In this document: positions 1-7,855 of the stretch, one piece after another | Position numbering within the stretch: the first letter of the stretch is position 1 | Layout: every line of letters begins with the position of its first letter | Source of the DNA: an uncultured Actinomycetes bacterium | Lineage (GTDB): Bacteria; Actinomycetota; Actinomycetes; S36-B12 | Length of the DNA: 15,437 bases | Direction: 5' to 3' | Assembly (NCBI GenBank): GCA_937876275.1 | Contig: CALFIA010000307.1 | Location: forward strand, 1 to 15,437 | Program-made: the position numbers and the translations under genes | Notes under the pieces: generated by a model | Databases searched by the model: none | Seen by the model: the letters and a program-made list of their open reading frames with translations, nothing else | Told to the model about the DNA's origin: nothing

Positions 1-614
1 AGTATCTGCATTCCGACGTCGACACACTCCGGCGTGTTGAGCTGCTTCGAGAGTTGCGCATGGGCGTCTTCGACGTACTGATCGGCATCAATCTCCTCAG
101 AGAGGGTCTTGACCTGCCCGAAGTGTCACTTGTGGCCATCCTGGACGCCGACAAGGAGGGCTTCCTACGCTCTGAGACAAGCTTGATCCAGACCATTGGG
201 CGCGCTGCGAGAAATGTCTCGGGCCAAGTGCACATGTACGCCGACAAGATCACTCCCTCGATGCGCAACGCACTCGACGAGACCGACCGCCGGAGAGCCA
301 AGCAGGTGGCCTACAACCTCGAACGCGGCCTTGACCCGCAGCCTCTGCGCAAGAAGATCGCAGACATCACCGACCTGCTCGCCCGGGAGGACGCAGACAC
401 GGAAAAGTTGCTCTCGGAACGCGATTCCTCTCCGAAAGCCAAGCGTCGTCAGCCGGCAGCCGTATCCGATCTCGTCACGCTGATTGAAGACCTCACTGCG
501 CAGATGCATGCCGCGGCTGCTGAACTCCAATTCGAACTCGCTGCCCGACTACGCGATGAAGTCGGCGATCTCAAGCGTGAGTTACGTGGAATGCAAGAGG
601 CTGTCGGCTCATGA
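1..614 (+). CDS. uvrB: UvrABC system protein B, C-terminal 203 residues (5' end outside window)
   Basis: UvrB is the damage-verification helicase of nucleotide excision repair; it is loaded by UvrA and recruits UvrC. The window opens inside the gene: the reading frame is open from base 3 and runs to TGA at 612-614. The first visible codons (YLHSDVDTLRRVE) and the following INLLREGLDLPE and QTIGRAARN are helicase motifs V and VI of the UvrB family. The last 45 or so residues (VTLIEDLTAQ ... ELAARLRDEV) form the UVR coiled-coil hairpin that pairs with the matching domain of UvrC. No frameshift is seen. The stop overlaps the ATG of the TerC gene by 4 bp. An internal TTG at 54 is not a start, because homology continues upstream of it. 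Confidence 0.97.
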   Translation, partial: YLHSDVDTLRRVELLRELRMGVFDVLIGINLLREGLDLPEVSLVAILDADKEGFLRSETSLIQTIGRAARNVSGQVHMYADKITPSMRNALDETDRRRAKQVAYNLERGLDPQPLRKKIADITDLLAREDADTEKLLSERDSSPKAKRRQPAAVSDLVTLIEDLTAQMHAAAAELQFELAARLRDEVGDLKRELRGMQEAVGS

Positions 615-1558
615 CAGTGTCCCCTTGGGCATGGGCAATCACTCTCGTCGCACTAGTAGCCATCATCGTGCTCGATCTCGTCATCGTTGATCGCAAACCC
701 CACGACTTCTCAGCGCGCGAGGCCTCGAGATGGATCATCTTCTACGTCGGCCTGGCCGGCGTCTTTTCCGTGATCATCGCAGTTTCCTATGGCCTGTCCT
801 TTGCCGGTCAGTTCCTGGCTGGCTACATCACCGAGTACTCACTGAGCGTCGACAACCTGTTCGTGTTCCTTGTCATCATGACCAGCTTTGCGGTTCCCAC
901 GGCGCTTCAGCATCGGGTGCTCCTCGTCGGAATCGTGATCGCCCTGGTGCTGCGCGGAATCCTCATCGTCATCGGTGCGGAGGTCATTCACCGATTCCAG
1001 GGAGTCTTCTTCATCTTCGCTGCTTTCCTGCTCTTCACTGCGTGGAAGGTGTGGTCGGGCGAAAAGGAAGAACTCGACCCCGAGCACAACCGCATGATGC
1101 GTCTCATTTCCTCGAGGGTGCCGACCACTCAGGAGTACGACGGCACTCACCTCGTTACTCGAATATCAGGCAAGCGCTACCTCACGCCTCTCGCGATGGT
1201 CATGATTGCCATCGGAACCACCGACCTGCTTTTCGCCCTCGACTCGATTCCGGCAGTCTTCGGGATCACGAGCGAGGCATTCCTGGTGTTTGCCGCAAAT
1301 GCCTTTGCCCTCATGGGGCTCCGCCAGTTGTATTTCTTGATTCGCGACTTGATCACGAGACTGCGCTACTTGAGCAAGGGCATCGCCCTGATCCTTGTCT
1401 TCATTGCTATCAAGCTGCTTCTCGAGGCGTGTCATTCCGTGCTCGGATGGAGCGTGCCTGTGGTGCCAGTCTGGCTCTCACTCGTCGTCATCGTCGCCAT
1501 ACTTGCCGTCACGACCCTAATGAGCCTTCGACAGGACAAGGGTTCACCAGCGACGTGA
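611..1558 (+). CDS. TerC family integral membrane protein
   Basis: A 315-residue polytopic membrane protein of the TerC family (same family as E. coli Alx and TerC; several members are linked to manganese export, membrane-protein metalation or tellurite resistance). Hydrophobic segments are visible at about residues 6-26, 41-61, 73-95, 100-122, 127-147, 191-210, 216-238, 250-272 and 283-304. Family hallmarks are YITEYSLSVDN at 72-82 and GTTDLLFALDSIPA at 202-215, with conserved acidic residues Glu75, Asp81, Asp205 and Asp211 inside or next to membrane segments, fitting a metal-ion path. The start ATG overlaps the uvrB stop (ATGA), so it is probably translated by coupling in the same transcript. 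The 3' end overlaps the convergent hydrolase gene by 15 bp. Family assignment is firm; the transported ion is not determinable here. Confidence 0.93.
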   Translation: MTVSPWAWAITLVALVAIIVLDLVIVDRKPHDFSAREASRWIIFYVGLAGVFSVIIAVSYGLSFAGQFLAGYITEYSLSVDNLFVFLVIMTSFAVPTALQHRVLLVGIVIALVLRGILIVIGAEVIHRFQGVFFIFAAFLLFTAWKVWSGEKEELDPEHNRMMRLISSRVPTTQEYDGTHLVTRISGKRYLTPLAMVMIAIGTTDLLFALDSIPAVFGITSEAFLVFAANAFALMGLRQLYFLIRDLITRLRYLSKGIALILVFIAIKLLLEACHSVLGWSVPVVPVWLSLVVIVAILAVTTLMSLRQDKGSPAT

Positions 1559-2191
1559 GCGCCACTCGTCGAGCTGGGGTCGCTCGGCACCGATGGTCGT
1601 GTCATGACCATGACCTGGATACACCCAGGTTTCATCCGCCAGGGAGAAGAACTCGCTGACGACACCTTCGTAGAGCGAGTCGAATTCCCCGTCGCTGAGG
1701 GTCCGGCCAATCCCGCCGGGGAAAAGGCAGTCGCCGGTGAAAAGGTGCCCATGCCCGTCGGGGTCGTCGTACAGAACACTGATAGACCCTTCAGTGTGAC
1801 CGGCGAGCTCAAAGACCCTGAGCGTCACCTCGCCGAACGTGAACGTCGATCCACCCTGCAAGGCCACGTCGGTAGGCACGGCGATCTCGCCGCTATCAAT
1901 AGCTCCCGCCATGGTTCGTGCACCCGTGGCGTTCACGACCTCGCCGAGGGCCTGCCAATGATCGGCATGCCGATGTGTCGTGAGCACGTAGTCCAAGGAC
2001 CCGTCACCGATGAGTGCGAGCAGGCGGTCAGGCTCGGCGGCAGCATCGATCATGAGTGAGGCTCCGGTAGCCGCGCAACGAAGCAGGTAGGCGTTGTTGT
2101 CGTACGGCCCCACCGCAATCTTGCTGATCACCAGCCCCGGGAGTTCCCGGACATCGGCCGGACCAGCGACCTGAACTCGTCCGTTATACAT
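1544..2191 (-). CDS. Metallo-beta-lactamase-fold hydrolase (glyoxalase II-like)
   Basis: A 215-residue cytoplasmic protein (no signal peptide) of the metallo-beta-lactamase superfamily, hydroxyacylglutathione-hydrolase-like branch. The full metal site is visible: HRHADH at 73-78 (the HxHxDH motif), His132 in GHTEGS, Asp154 in GDCLFPGG and His194 in YPGHG, which predicts two metal ions, usually zinc. The natural substrate is not known; thioester hydrolysis is a family-based guess only. The start ATG (2189-2191) is preceded on its own strand by a strong GGAGG (complement of 2196-2200). It is divergent from uvrA with only 36 bp between the start codons and convergent with terC. M. tuberculosis has, from memory, a similar gene (Rv1637c) divergent from uvrA, so the pairing appears old. 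Confidence 0.92.
   Translation of the reverse strand: MYNGRVQVAGPADVRELPGLVISKIAVGPYDNNAYLLRCAATGASLMIDAAAEPDRLLALIGDGSLDYVLTTHRHADHWQALGEVVNATGARTMAGAIDSGEIAVPTDVALQGGSTFTFGEVTLRVFELAGHTEGSISVLYDDPDGHGHLFTGDCLFPGGIGRTLSDGEFDSLYEGVVSEFFSLADETWVYPGHGHDTTIGAERPQLDEWRSRRW
1547..1577. terminator. Imperfect inverted repeat at the convergent terC/hydrolase junction
   Basis: CCAGCGACG (1547-1555) can pair with CGTCG-AG-CTGG (1567-1577), a 9-bp stem with a 2-nt bulge and an 11-nt loop, straddling both convergent stop codons. The position suits a bidirectional terminator, but there is no T-tract on either side and the repeat overlaps coding sequence, so this is a weak call. Confidence 0.2.
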
Positions 2192-2227
2192 TCATCCTCC
2201 ACAGGCCATTGATCAGGAAAGAGCAGC
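2185..2227 (+). promoter_or_regulatory. Candidate uvrA promoter and ribosome binding site
   Basis: TATACA (2185-2190) and the overlapping TACATT (2187-2192) resemble a -10 element and would give a leader of about 30 nt to the uvrA GTG. They lie over the first codons of the divergent hydrolase gene. No convincing -35 is visible. AGGAAAG (about 2216-2222) just ahead of the GTG is a plausible Shine-Dalgarno site. No palindromic SOS box of the actinobacterial type (TCGAAC-N4-GTTCGA) was seen here. Confidence 0.25.
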
Positions 2228-5104
2228 GTGAGCGACCAGCTGGTTGTCAGAGGTGCCCGCGAGCACAACCTTAAGGACGTCTCCCTGGAGTTGCCTCGGG
2301 ATGCCCTGATCGTCTTCACCGGCCTCTCCGGTTCCGGAAAGTCCAGCCTCGCCTTCGACACGATCTTTGCCGAGGGACAACGCAGGTACGTCGAGAGCCT
2401 TTCGGCTTACGCCCGCCAGTTCCTAGGTCAAATGGACAAGCCCGACGTCGACTTCATCGAGGGCCTCTCACCCGCCGTCTCGATTGACCAAAAGTCGACG
2501 TCACGCAACCCTCGATCAACCGTGGGCACCATCACGGAGGTCTATGACTATCTGCGACTGCTCTATGCCCGCATCGGCAAGCCGCATTGCCCCGTGTGCG
2601 GATCTCTCATCAGCAGGCAGACCCCCCAGCAGATCGTCGATCAGGTACTCGACCTGGAGGAGGGAACTAGATTCCAGGTTCTAGCCCCGGTAATTCGCGA
2701 GCGCAAGGGGGAGTACGCCGAACTCTTCCGTCAACTGACTGCGCAGGGATATTCCCGGGCGCGCGTCGACGGAGTTGTCTACGGCCTCGACGAGGTGCCC
2801 ACCATGAAGAAGCAGGAAAAGCACACCATCGAGGTCGTCATCGATCGACTCGCAGTCAAGGCTTCCGCCCGACGTCGACTCACTGATTCAGTTGAAACCG
2901 CCCTCAAGCTGGCCAACGGACTCGTGATCCTCGAGTTCGTCGACCTCGACGAAAATGACTCGAATCGCGAGCGCACATTCAGCGAACACCTCGCGTGCGC
3001 CAAGGACGGGCTCTCATTCGAGGAGCTCGAGCCACGCTCCTTCTCCTTCAATTCACCCTTCGGCGCCTGCCCCGATTGCGCCGGTCTTGGTACCCGCCGT
3101 GAGGTAGATGCGGAGCTCATTGTTCCCAATGGTGAGCTGAGTCTGAATGACGGTGCCATCTCCGTGTGGGCAGGCGGAAACGTCTCCGACTATTTCAGGA
3201 GACTTCTCGTTGCCTTGTGCGAAGAGCTGGGTATCGACATGGACACTCCGTGGTCCAAGCTCCCCGCAGCAGCACGTAAGTCGATCATGCACGGGCATCC
3301 GACAGAGCTTCACGTGAAGTACAAGAATCGCTACGGTCGCCAGCGCAGCTACTTCACAGAATATGAGGGAGTGGCTCCGTACATCGAGCGCCGACATTCG
3401 GAATCCGAGACTGATGCCTCGCGAGAGCGTTTCGAGGGTTTCATGCGCGAAGTGCCGTGTGCCTCCTGTGAGGGCGCTCGACTCAAGCCGCTGTCGCTCG
3501 GTGTGACCATCTCTGATCACTCCATTGCCGATATCGCCGCTCTTCCGATCGGCGAGTGCTCACGACTCCTGTCATCGCTCAAGTTGAGCAGGCGAGACAC
3601 CACGATCGCGAGTCGGGTGCTGAAGGAGGTCAACGAGCGACTCCAGTTCCTGATCGACGTCGGACTCCACTACCTCTCGCTCGATCGACCCGCGGCGACC
3701 CTTGCAGGTGGCGAGGCCCAGCGAATTCGCCTGGCCACCCAGATCGGCTCAGGCCTTGTCGGTGTTCTTTATGTGCTGGACGAGCCAAGCATCGGACTTC
3801 ACCAGCGGGATAACCGCCGACTCATCGAGACACTCGTGCGTCTTCGCGACCTCGGGAACACGCTCATCGTCGTGGAGCATGATGAGGACACCATTCGGAT
3901 GGCCGACTGGGTTGTCGACATCGGACCGGGGGCAGGTGAGCACGGTGGCCACATCGTCGTCAGCGGACCAGTCGCCGATCTCCTCAACCACCCAGATTCC
4001 GTCACGGGTCAGTACCTGACAGGCCGTCGAAGCATTGCAGTACCGGCGCAGCGACGTCCGGTGACGGATCGAATCCTCACCGTGCATGAAGCTACTGAGC
4101 ACAACCTCAGAAAGATCACGGTTGACTTCCCGCTCGGCTGCCTCGTTGCAGTGACCGGTGTGAGCGGATCAGGGAAGTCCACGCTAGTGAATGACGTGCT
4201 CTTCAACGTGCTCAGTCGTGACATCAATGGAGCGCGGCTCGTTCCGGGCAGGCACAAGAAGGTGACCGGGCTCGAGCATCTGGACAAGGTGGTGCACGTA
4301 GATCAGAGCCCTATCGGTCGCACTCCGCGAAGCAACCCTGCCACCTACACGGGAGTCTTCGACCACATTCGCAAGCTCTTTGCCGAGACCCCTGAGGCCA
4401 AGGTCCGCGGATATCAGCAAGGCCGATTCTCGTTCAACGTGAAAGGCGGACGCTGCGAAGCCTGTTCCGGTGATGGCACGCTGAAGATCGAGATGAATTT
4501 CCTTCCCGACGTCTATGTGCCGTGTGAGGTGTGCAACGGCGATCGATACAACCGAGAGACCCTCGAGGTGCACTACAAGGGAAAGACGATCGCCGAAGTT
4601 CTCAATATGCCGATCGAGGAAGCTCTTGACTTCTTCGCAGCCGTACCGCCGATTGCCCGCCATCTGAATACGCTGGTCGAAGTCGGACTCGGATACGTGC
4701 GTATGGGTCAGTCGGCTCCCACGCTGTCCGGCGGTGAAGCCCAGCGGGTGAAGCTTGCAGCCGAGTTGCAGAAGCGCTCCACGGGGCGAACGATCTACGT
4801 ACTTGACGAGCCCACCACCGGCCTGCACTTCGAGGACATCAGCAAGTTGCTGGGCGTACTCCACTCACTCGTCGACAAGGGGAATAGCGTGCTCGTGATC
4901 GAGCACAACCTCGACGTGATCAAGACCGCGGACTGGGTTATCGACATGGGTCCGGAGGGCGGCTCGGGCGGCGGCATGGTTGTAGCTCAGGGAACCCCTG
5001 AGACCGTCGCCGGTACCAAGGGAAGCTTCACCGGAGAGTTCCTGGCCGAGATTCTTGAGTCGAACGCTTCCGCAAAGACCCCGGCGAAGCGCCGCAAGGC
5101 TTAG
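2228..5104 (+). CDS. uvrA: UvrABC system protein A (excinuclease ATPase subunit)
   Basis: UvrA is the damage-sensing ABC ATPase of nucleotide excision repair; it dimerises, loads UvrB at lesions and leaves. At 958 residues it is full length. Two ATPase modules are complete: Walker A GLSGSGKSS at 32-40 and GVSGSGKST at 644-652, signature LAGGEAQR and LSGGEAQR, each followed by a Walker B/D-loop (YVLDEPSIGLH, YVLDEPTTGLH). Zinc-binding Cys pairs are C121/C124, C411/C414, C281/C284 and the C-terminal C743/C746 with C766/C769. In the N-terminal zinc module the partner of C257 is Asp260 rather than Cys. The start is GTG, chosen because the family N-terminus (LVVRGAREHNLK) begins right after it and AGGAAAG lies ahead. 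It is followed 2 bp later by uvrC, so the two are very probably cotranscribed. Confidence 0.98.
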   Translation: MSDQLVVRGAREHNLKDVSLELPRDALIVFTGLSGSGKSSLAFDTIFAEGQRRYVESLSAYARQFLGQMDKPDVDFIEGLSPAVSIDQKSTSRNPRSTVGTITEVYDYLRLLYARIGKPHCPVCGSLISRQTPQQIVDQVLDLEEGTRFQVLAPVIRERKGEYAELFRQLTAQGYSRARVDGVVYGLDEVPTMKKQEKHTIEVVIDRLAVKASARRRLTDSVETALKLANGLVILEFVDLDENDSNRERTFSEHLACAKDGLSFEELEPRSFSFNSPFGACPDCAGLGTRREVDAELIVPNGELSLNDGAISVWAGGNVSDYFRRLLVALCEELGIDMDTPWSKLPAAARKSIMHGHPTELHVKYKNRYGRQRSYFTEYEGVAPYIERRHSESETDASRERFEGFMREVPCASCEGARLKPLSLGVTISDHSIADIAALPIGECSRLLSSLKLSRRDTTIASRVLKEVNERLQFLIDVGLHYLSLDRPAATLAGGEAQRIRLATQIGSGLVGVLYVLDEPSIGLHQRDNRRLIETLVRLRDLGNTLIVVEHDEDTIRMADWVVDIGPGAGEHGGHIVVSGPVADLLNHPDSVTGQYLTGRRSIAVPAQRRPVTDRILTVHEATEHNLRKITVDFPLGCLVAVTGVSGSGKSTLVNDVLFNVLSRDINGARLVPGRHKKVTGLEHLDKVVHVDQSPIGRTPRSNPATYTGVFDHIRKLFAETPEAKVRGYQQGRFSFNVKGGRCEACSGDGTLKIEMNFLPDVYVPCEVCNGDRYNRETLEVHYKGKTIAEVLNMPIEEALDFFAAVPPIARHLNTLVEVGLGYVRMGQSAPTLSGGEAQRVKLAAELQKRSTGRTIYVLDEPTTGLHFEDISKLLGVLHSLVDKGNSVLVIEHNLDVIKTADWVIDMGPEGGSGGGMVVAQGTPETVAGTKGSFTGEFLAEILESNASAKTPAKRRKA

Positions 5105-5106
5105 CC

Positions 5107-6990
5107 ATGGCCGATCCGTCGACCTATCGACCGGCAGCGGGGGAGATTCCCACGGTTCCGGGCGTGTATCGATTTCGGGACGGACGAGGCCAGGTCATCT
5201 ATGTAGGCAAGGCACGTAATCTTCGGGCCAGACTCAGTAGCTACTTTGCCGACCTAACCACACTGCATCCCCGCACCGCCGCCATGGTGACCACTGCGGA
5301 GTCGGTCGATTGGGTTGTGGTCGCGACTGAAGTCGAGGCACTGACTCTTGAATACGCCTGGATCAAGGAATTCGATCCGCGCTTTAACGTCCGCTTCCGC
5401 GACGACAAGTCCTATCCAATGCTGATGATCAGCACGTCGGATCAGTTTCCCCGAGTTGCCGTCGTGCGCGGAGCAAAACGCAAGGGCTGGACCTATTACG
5501 GACCCTTCGCACACGCCTGGGCAATTCGCGACACCGTCGACGAACTTCTCAAGGTCTTCCCGATTCGCAGCTGTCGTGACGGAGTGTTTCGCCGTGCGGC
5601 GCAAGTAGGCCGACCTTGCCTGCTCGGCTACATCGATAAGTGCAGCGCCCCGTGCGTAGGCCGAATTTCAGAGATCGAGTACCGCTCAATCGTCGACGAC
5701 TTCAGCAGTTTCATGGCCGGGCAGACAGATCGCTTCATTCGCGAGGTTGAACTCGAGATGCAGTCTGCCGCGGCGAATCAGGCGTACGAGGACGCCGCAC
5801 GCTTGCGTGATCGTCTCGGAGCCCTGACCAGAGCGACCGAGCGCAATGCAGTGGTCTTCGGCGATGGCACGGATGCGGATCTCATCGCGATCGTGGAGGA
5901 CCCCCTGGAGCTTGGCGTACAAGTGTTCAACGTGCGTGCCGGACGAATCCGAGGAGAGCGAGGTTTTGTCCTGGAAAAGGCCGAGGATCTCGACACTGCG
6001 GGGTATATGAGTCGAGTACTCCAGTACCTCTACGTCGATGATTCAGAGGCCCTCATCCCGCGCGAGGTGCTTTTGTCGGCGGCGACGGAGGATTCCGCGA
6101 CCTGGCAGGAATGGCTCAGCGGAAGACGGGGAGCCCAGGTAGATCTGCGCGTGCCTCAGCGCGGGGATAAGCGTGCCCTCATGGAGACGGCTCAGGCGAA
6201 CGCCGCGAACACCCTCGCCTCCCACAAGACCCGTCGAGCAGGAGATCTCACGACGCGCAGCATCGCCCTGAACGAGATCCAGGAAGCAGTGGGCCTGAGC
6301 GAGGCGCCCTTGCGCATCGAGTGCATCGACATCTCGACCCTTCAGGGCACCGATACCGTCGCTTCGCTCGTGGTCTTCGAGGATGGCCTCCCGCGCAAGA
6401 AGGACTACCGCACCTTCATCATCAAGAACCTGAACGCAGACGACACCGCTGCCGTCGCGGAAGTCGTCTCTCGCCGGTTCAGTCAAATTGAGGCGAATCC
6501 CGGAGATTCCGAGGAGCGGAAACGATTTGCGTATCCGCCTTCGTTACTCGTTATTGATGGCGGCCAGCCGCAGGTGAGGGCAGCTCAGGATGCCTTGATG
6601 GCAGCGGGCATCAACGACGTGCCCGTCATCGGTCTGGCAAAGAGGCTCGAGGAGGTGTGGCTACCAGGAGAGACGGATCCGGTGATCCTGCCTCGTACGA
6701 GCGAGGGGTTGTATCTGCTCCAGCGCATTCGCGACGAATCCCACCGAGTCGCCATCAGTTTTCACCGAAAGCGTCGTGGCAAGCGCACGACATCCAGCGC
6801 CCTTGATGGCATTCCCGGGCTGGGCGAGACCAAGCGCAAGGCGCTTCTCGCGCACTTCGGCACGGTGCGCGCGATCAAGGCAGCCTCGGCGACAGAATTG
6901 GAGCAGGTGAACGGAGTGGGTGAAAGGCTCGCCACGAGCATCTACGACCATCTGCACGAGAACGAGGAAAGGTCGCGCGATGACGCATGA
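5107..6990 (+). CDS. uvrC: UvrABC system protein C (excinuclease)
   Basis: UvrC makes the incisions on both sides of a lesion bound by UvrB. The 627 residues contain, in order: a GIY-YIG nuclease domain (GVYRF at 19-23, IYVGKARNLRARL at 31-43) for the 3' cut; a Cys cluster C156-x14-C171-x7-C179-x3-C183, the place of the iron-sulfur site described in E. coli UvrC; a UVR motif at about 200-245 (NQAYEDAARLRDRLGAL) for contact with UvrB; an RNase H-like nuclease domain for the 5' cut, with Asp408 in CIDISTLQG, VIDGGQPQV and RDESHR (His546); and two helix-hairpin-helix motifs at about 565-615 (GIPGLGETKRKALL, VNGVGERLA). It starts 2 bp behind uvrA. The 3' end overlaps rapZ by 11 bp. Confidence 0.98.
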   Translation: MADPSTYRPAAGEIPTVPGVYRFRDGRGQVIYVGKARNLRARLSSYFADLTTLHPRTAAMVTTAESVDWVVVATEVEALTLEYAWIKEFDPRFNVRFRDDKSYPMLMISTSDQFPRVAVVRGAKRKGWTYYGPFAHAWAIRDTVDELLKVFPIRSCRDGVFRRAAQVGRPCLLGYIDKCSAPCVGRISEIEYRSIVDDFSSFMAGQTDRFIREVELEMQSAAANQAYEDAARLRDRLGALTRATERNAVVFGDGTDADLIAIVEDPLELGVQVFNVRAGRIRGERGFVLEKAEDLDTAGYMSRVLQYLYVDDSEALIPREVLLSAATEDSATWQEWLSGRRGAQVDLRVPQRGDKRALMETAQANAANTLASHKTRRAGDLTTRSIALNEIQEAVGLSEAPLRIECIDISTLQGTDTVASLVVFEDGLPRKKDYRTFIIKNLNADDTAAVAEVVSRRFSQIEANPGDSEERKRFAYPPSLLVIDGGQPQVRAAQDALMAAGINDVPVIGLAKRLEEVWLPGETDPVILPRTSEGLYLLQRIRDESHRVAISFHRKRRGKRTTSSALDGIPGLGETKRKALLAHFGTVRAIKAASATELEQVNGVGERLATSIYDHLHENEERSRDDA

Positions 6991-7855
6991 GGACGGCACC
7001 GCCTTCCAGGTAGCGCTAGTGACCGGCATGTCGGGTGCCGGGCGTTCTACGGCTGCCCGCGCCATGGAAGATCTCGGATGGTTCGTGATCGATAATCTGC
7101 CCCCTACCTTGCTGCCCCAGGCGATTGAGCTGGCACGAAAGAGTCCTGACATTGCCAAGGTTGCCGTGGTTGTAGACGTGCGCGGGGGATCCTTCTTCCG
7201 ACAACTGAGCGAGGCTTTGGACGCGCTTCCGAGCGAGCAGCTCTACATGCGGACTCTCTTCCTCGAAGCGTCCGATGAATCCTTGGTACGCCGCTTCGAG
7301 TCATCTCGTCGACCGCACCCACTTCAGGGTCAGCAGCGGATCATGGACGGCCTGCAACGCGAACGAGAGCTTCTCGGTGATATCCGAGCCAATGCCGACG
7401 TGGTCATCGACACGACGAATATCAATGTCCACGACCTCCGGCGCAAGGTCGAGGCTGCCTTCGCCGATCAAGAGCCACTCGCACTGCATGCGACGGTTCT
7501 CTCATTTGGGTTCAAGTACGGGATTCCCGTCGATGCTGATCTGATTGCTGACGTTCGTTTCCTGCCGAATCCGTTCTGGGATCCGGTCCTCCGAGAGCAG
7601 ACAGGATTGGACAACGCTGTCTCAACAGCTGTTCTCGAACAGGAAGCTGCATCAAAGTTTCTCGATGCCTACACGAAGGTCATCAACGTGATCAGCGAAG
7701 GCTACGTCGTAGAAGGCAAGCGCTACGTCACGATCGGGATTGGCTGCACCGGCGGAAAGCATCGTTCGGTAGCCATGTCCGAGGCACTCGCCTCGAGACT
7801 TCGCGCGGACGGAATTCAGACTCTCGTCATGCATCGCGACCTGGGCCGCGAATGA
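6980..7855 (+). CDS. rapZ: RapZ/YvcJ-family nucleotide-binding protein
   Basis: A 291-residue member of the RapZ family (P-loop N-domain, phosphofructokinase-like C-domain). In E. coli RapZ steers decay of the GlmZ small RNA and senses glucosamine-6-phosphate; the role in actinobacteria is unsettled. Visible motifs: Walker A-like GMSGAGRST at 16-24, where the usual Lys is Arg22, DNLPPTLL at 39-46, VVVDVRGG at 63-70, and C-domain FGFKYGIPVDADL, RFLPNPFW and GCTGGKHRSV at 255-264. The protein ends at HRDLGRE and lacks the basic tail that helps E. coli RapZ bind RNA. The ATG at 6980 is chosen over an in-frame start 60 bp upstream because AGGAAAGG (6965-6972) precedes it and family homology begins just after. 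It overlaps uvrC by 11 bp and yvcK by 4 bp (ATGA), so translation is likely coupled. Confidence 0.95.
   Translation: MTHEDGTAFQVALVTGMSGAGRSTAARAMEDLGWFVIDNLPPTLLPQAIELARKSPDIAKVAVVVDVRGGSFFRQLSEALDALPSEQLYMRTLFLEASDESLVRRFESSRRPHPLQGQQRIMDGLQRERELLGDIRANADVVIDTTNINVHDLRRKVEAAFADQEPLALHATVLSFGFKYGIPVDADLIADVRFLPNPFWDPVLREQTGLDNAVSTAVLEQEAASKFLDAYTKVINVISEGYVVEGKRYVTIGIGCTGGKHRSVAMSEALASRLRADGIQTLVMHRDLGRE

Noticed and set aside
730..1659. 309-codon plus-strand frame overlapping the TerC gene
   Set aside because: Arg/His/Pro-rich out-of-frame translation of terC and the hydrolase antisense; no hydrophobic or family pattern.
2192..2227. SOS (LexA) box controlling uvrA
   Set aside because: No TCGAAC-N4-GTTCGA palindrome here or over the start of the divergent gene; single TCGAAC words elsewhere are in coding sequence and not palindromic.
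4184..4864. 226-codon open frame on the minus strand inside uvrA
   Set aside because: Antisense shadow of a fully conserved uvrA region; no recognisable protein family, no ribosome binding site context. High-GC genes commonly leave such open frames.
6920..6979. Upstream extension of rapZ into uvrC
   Set aside because: Extra residues do not match RapZ, and AGGAAAGG precedes the ATG at 6980.
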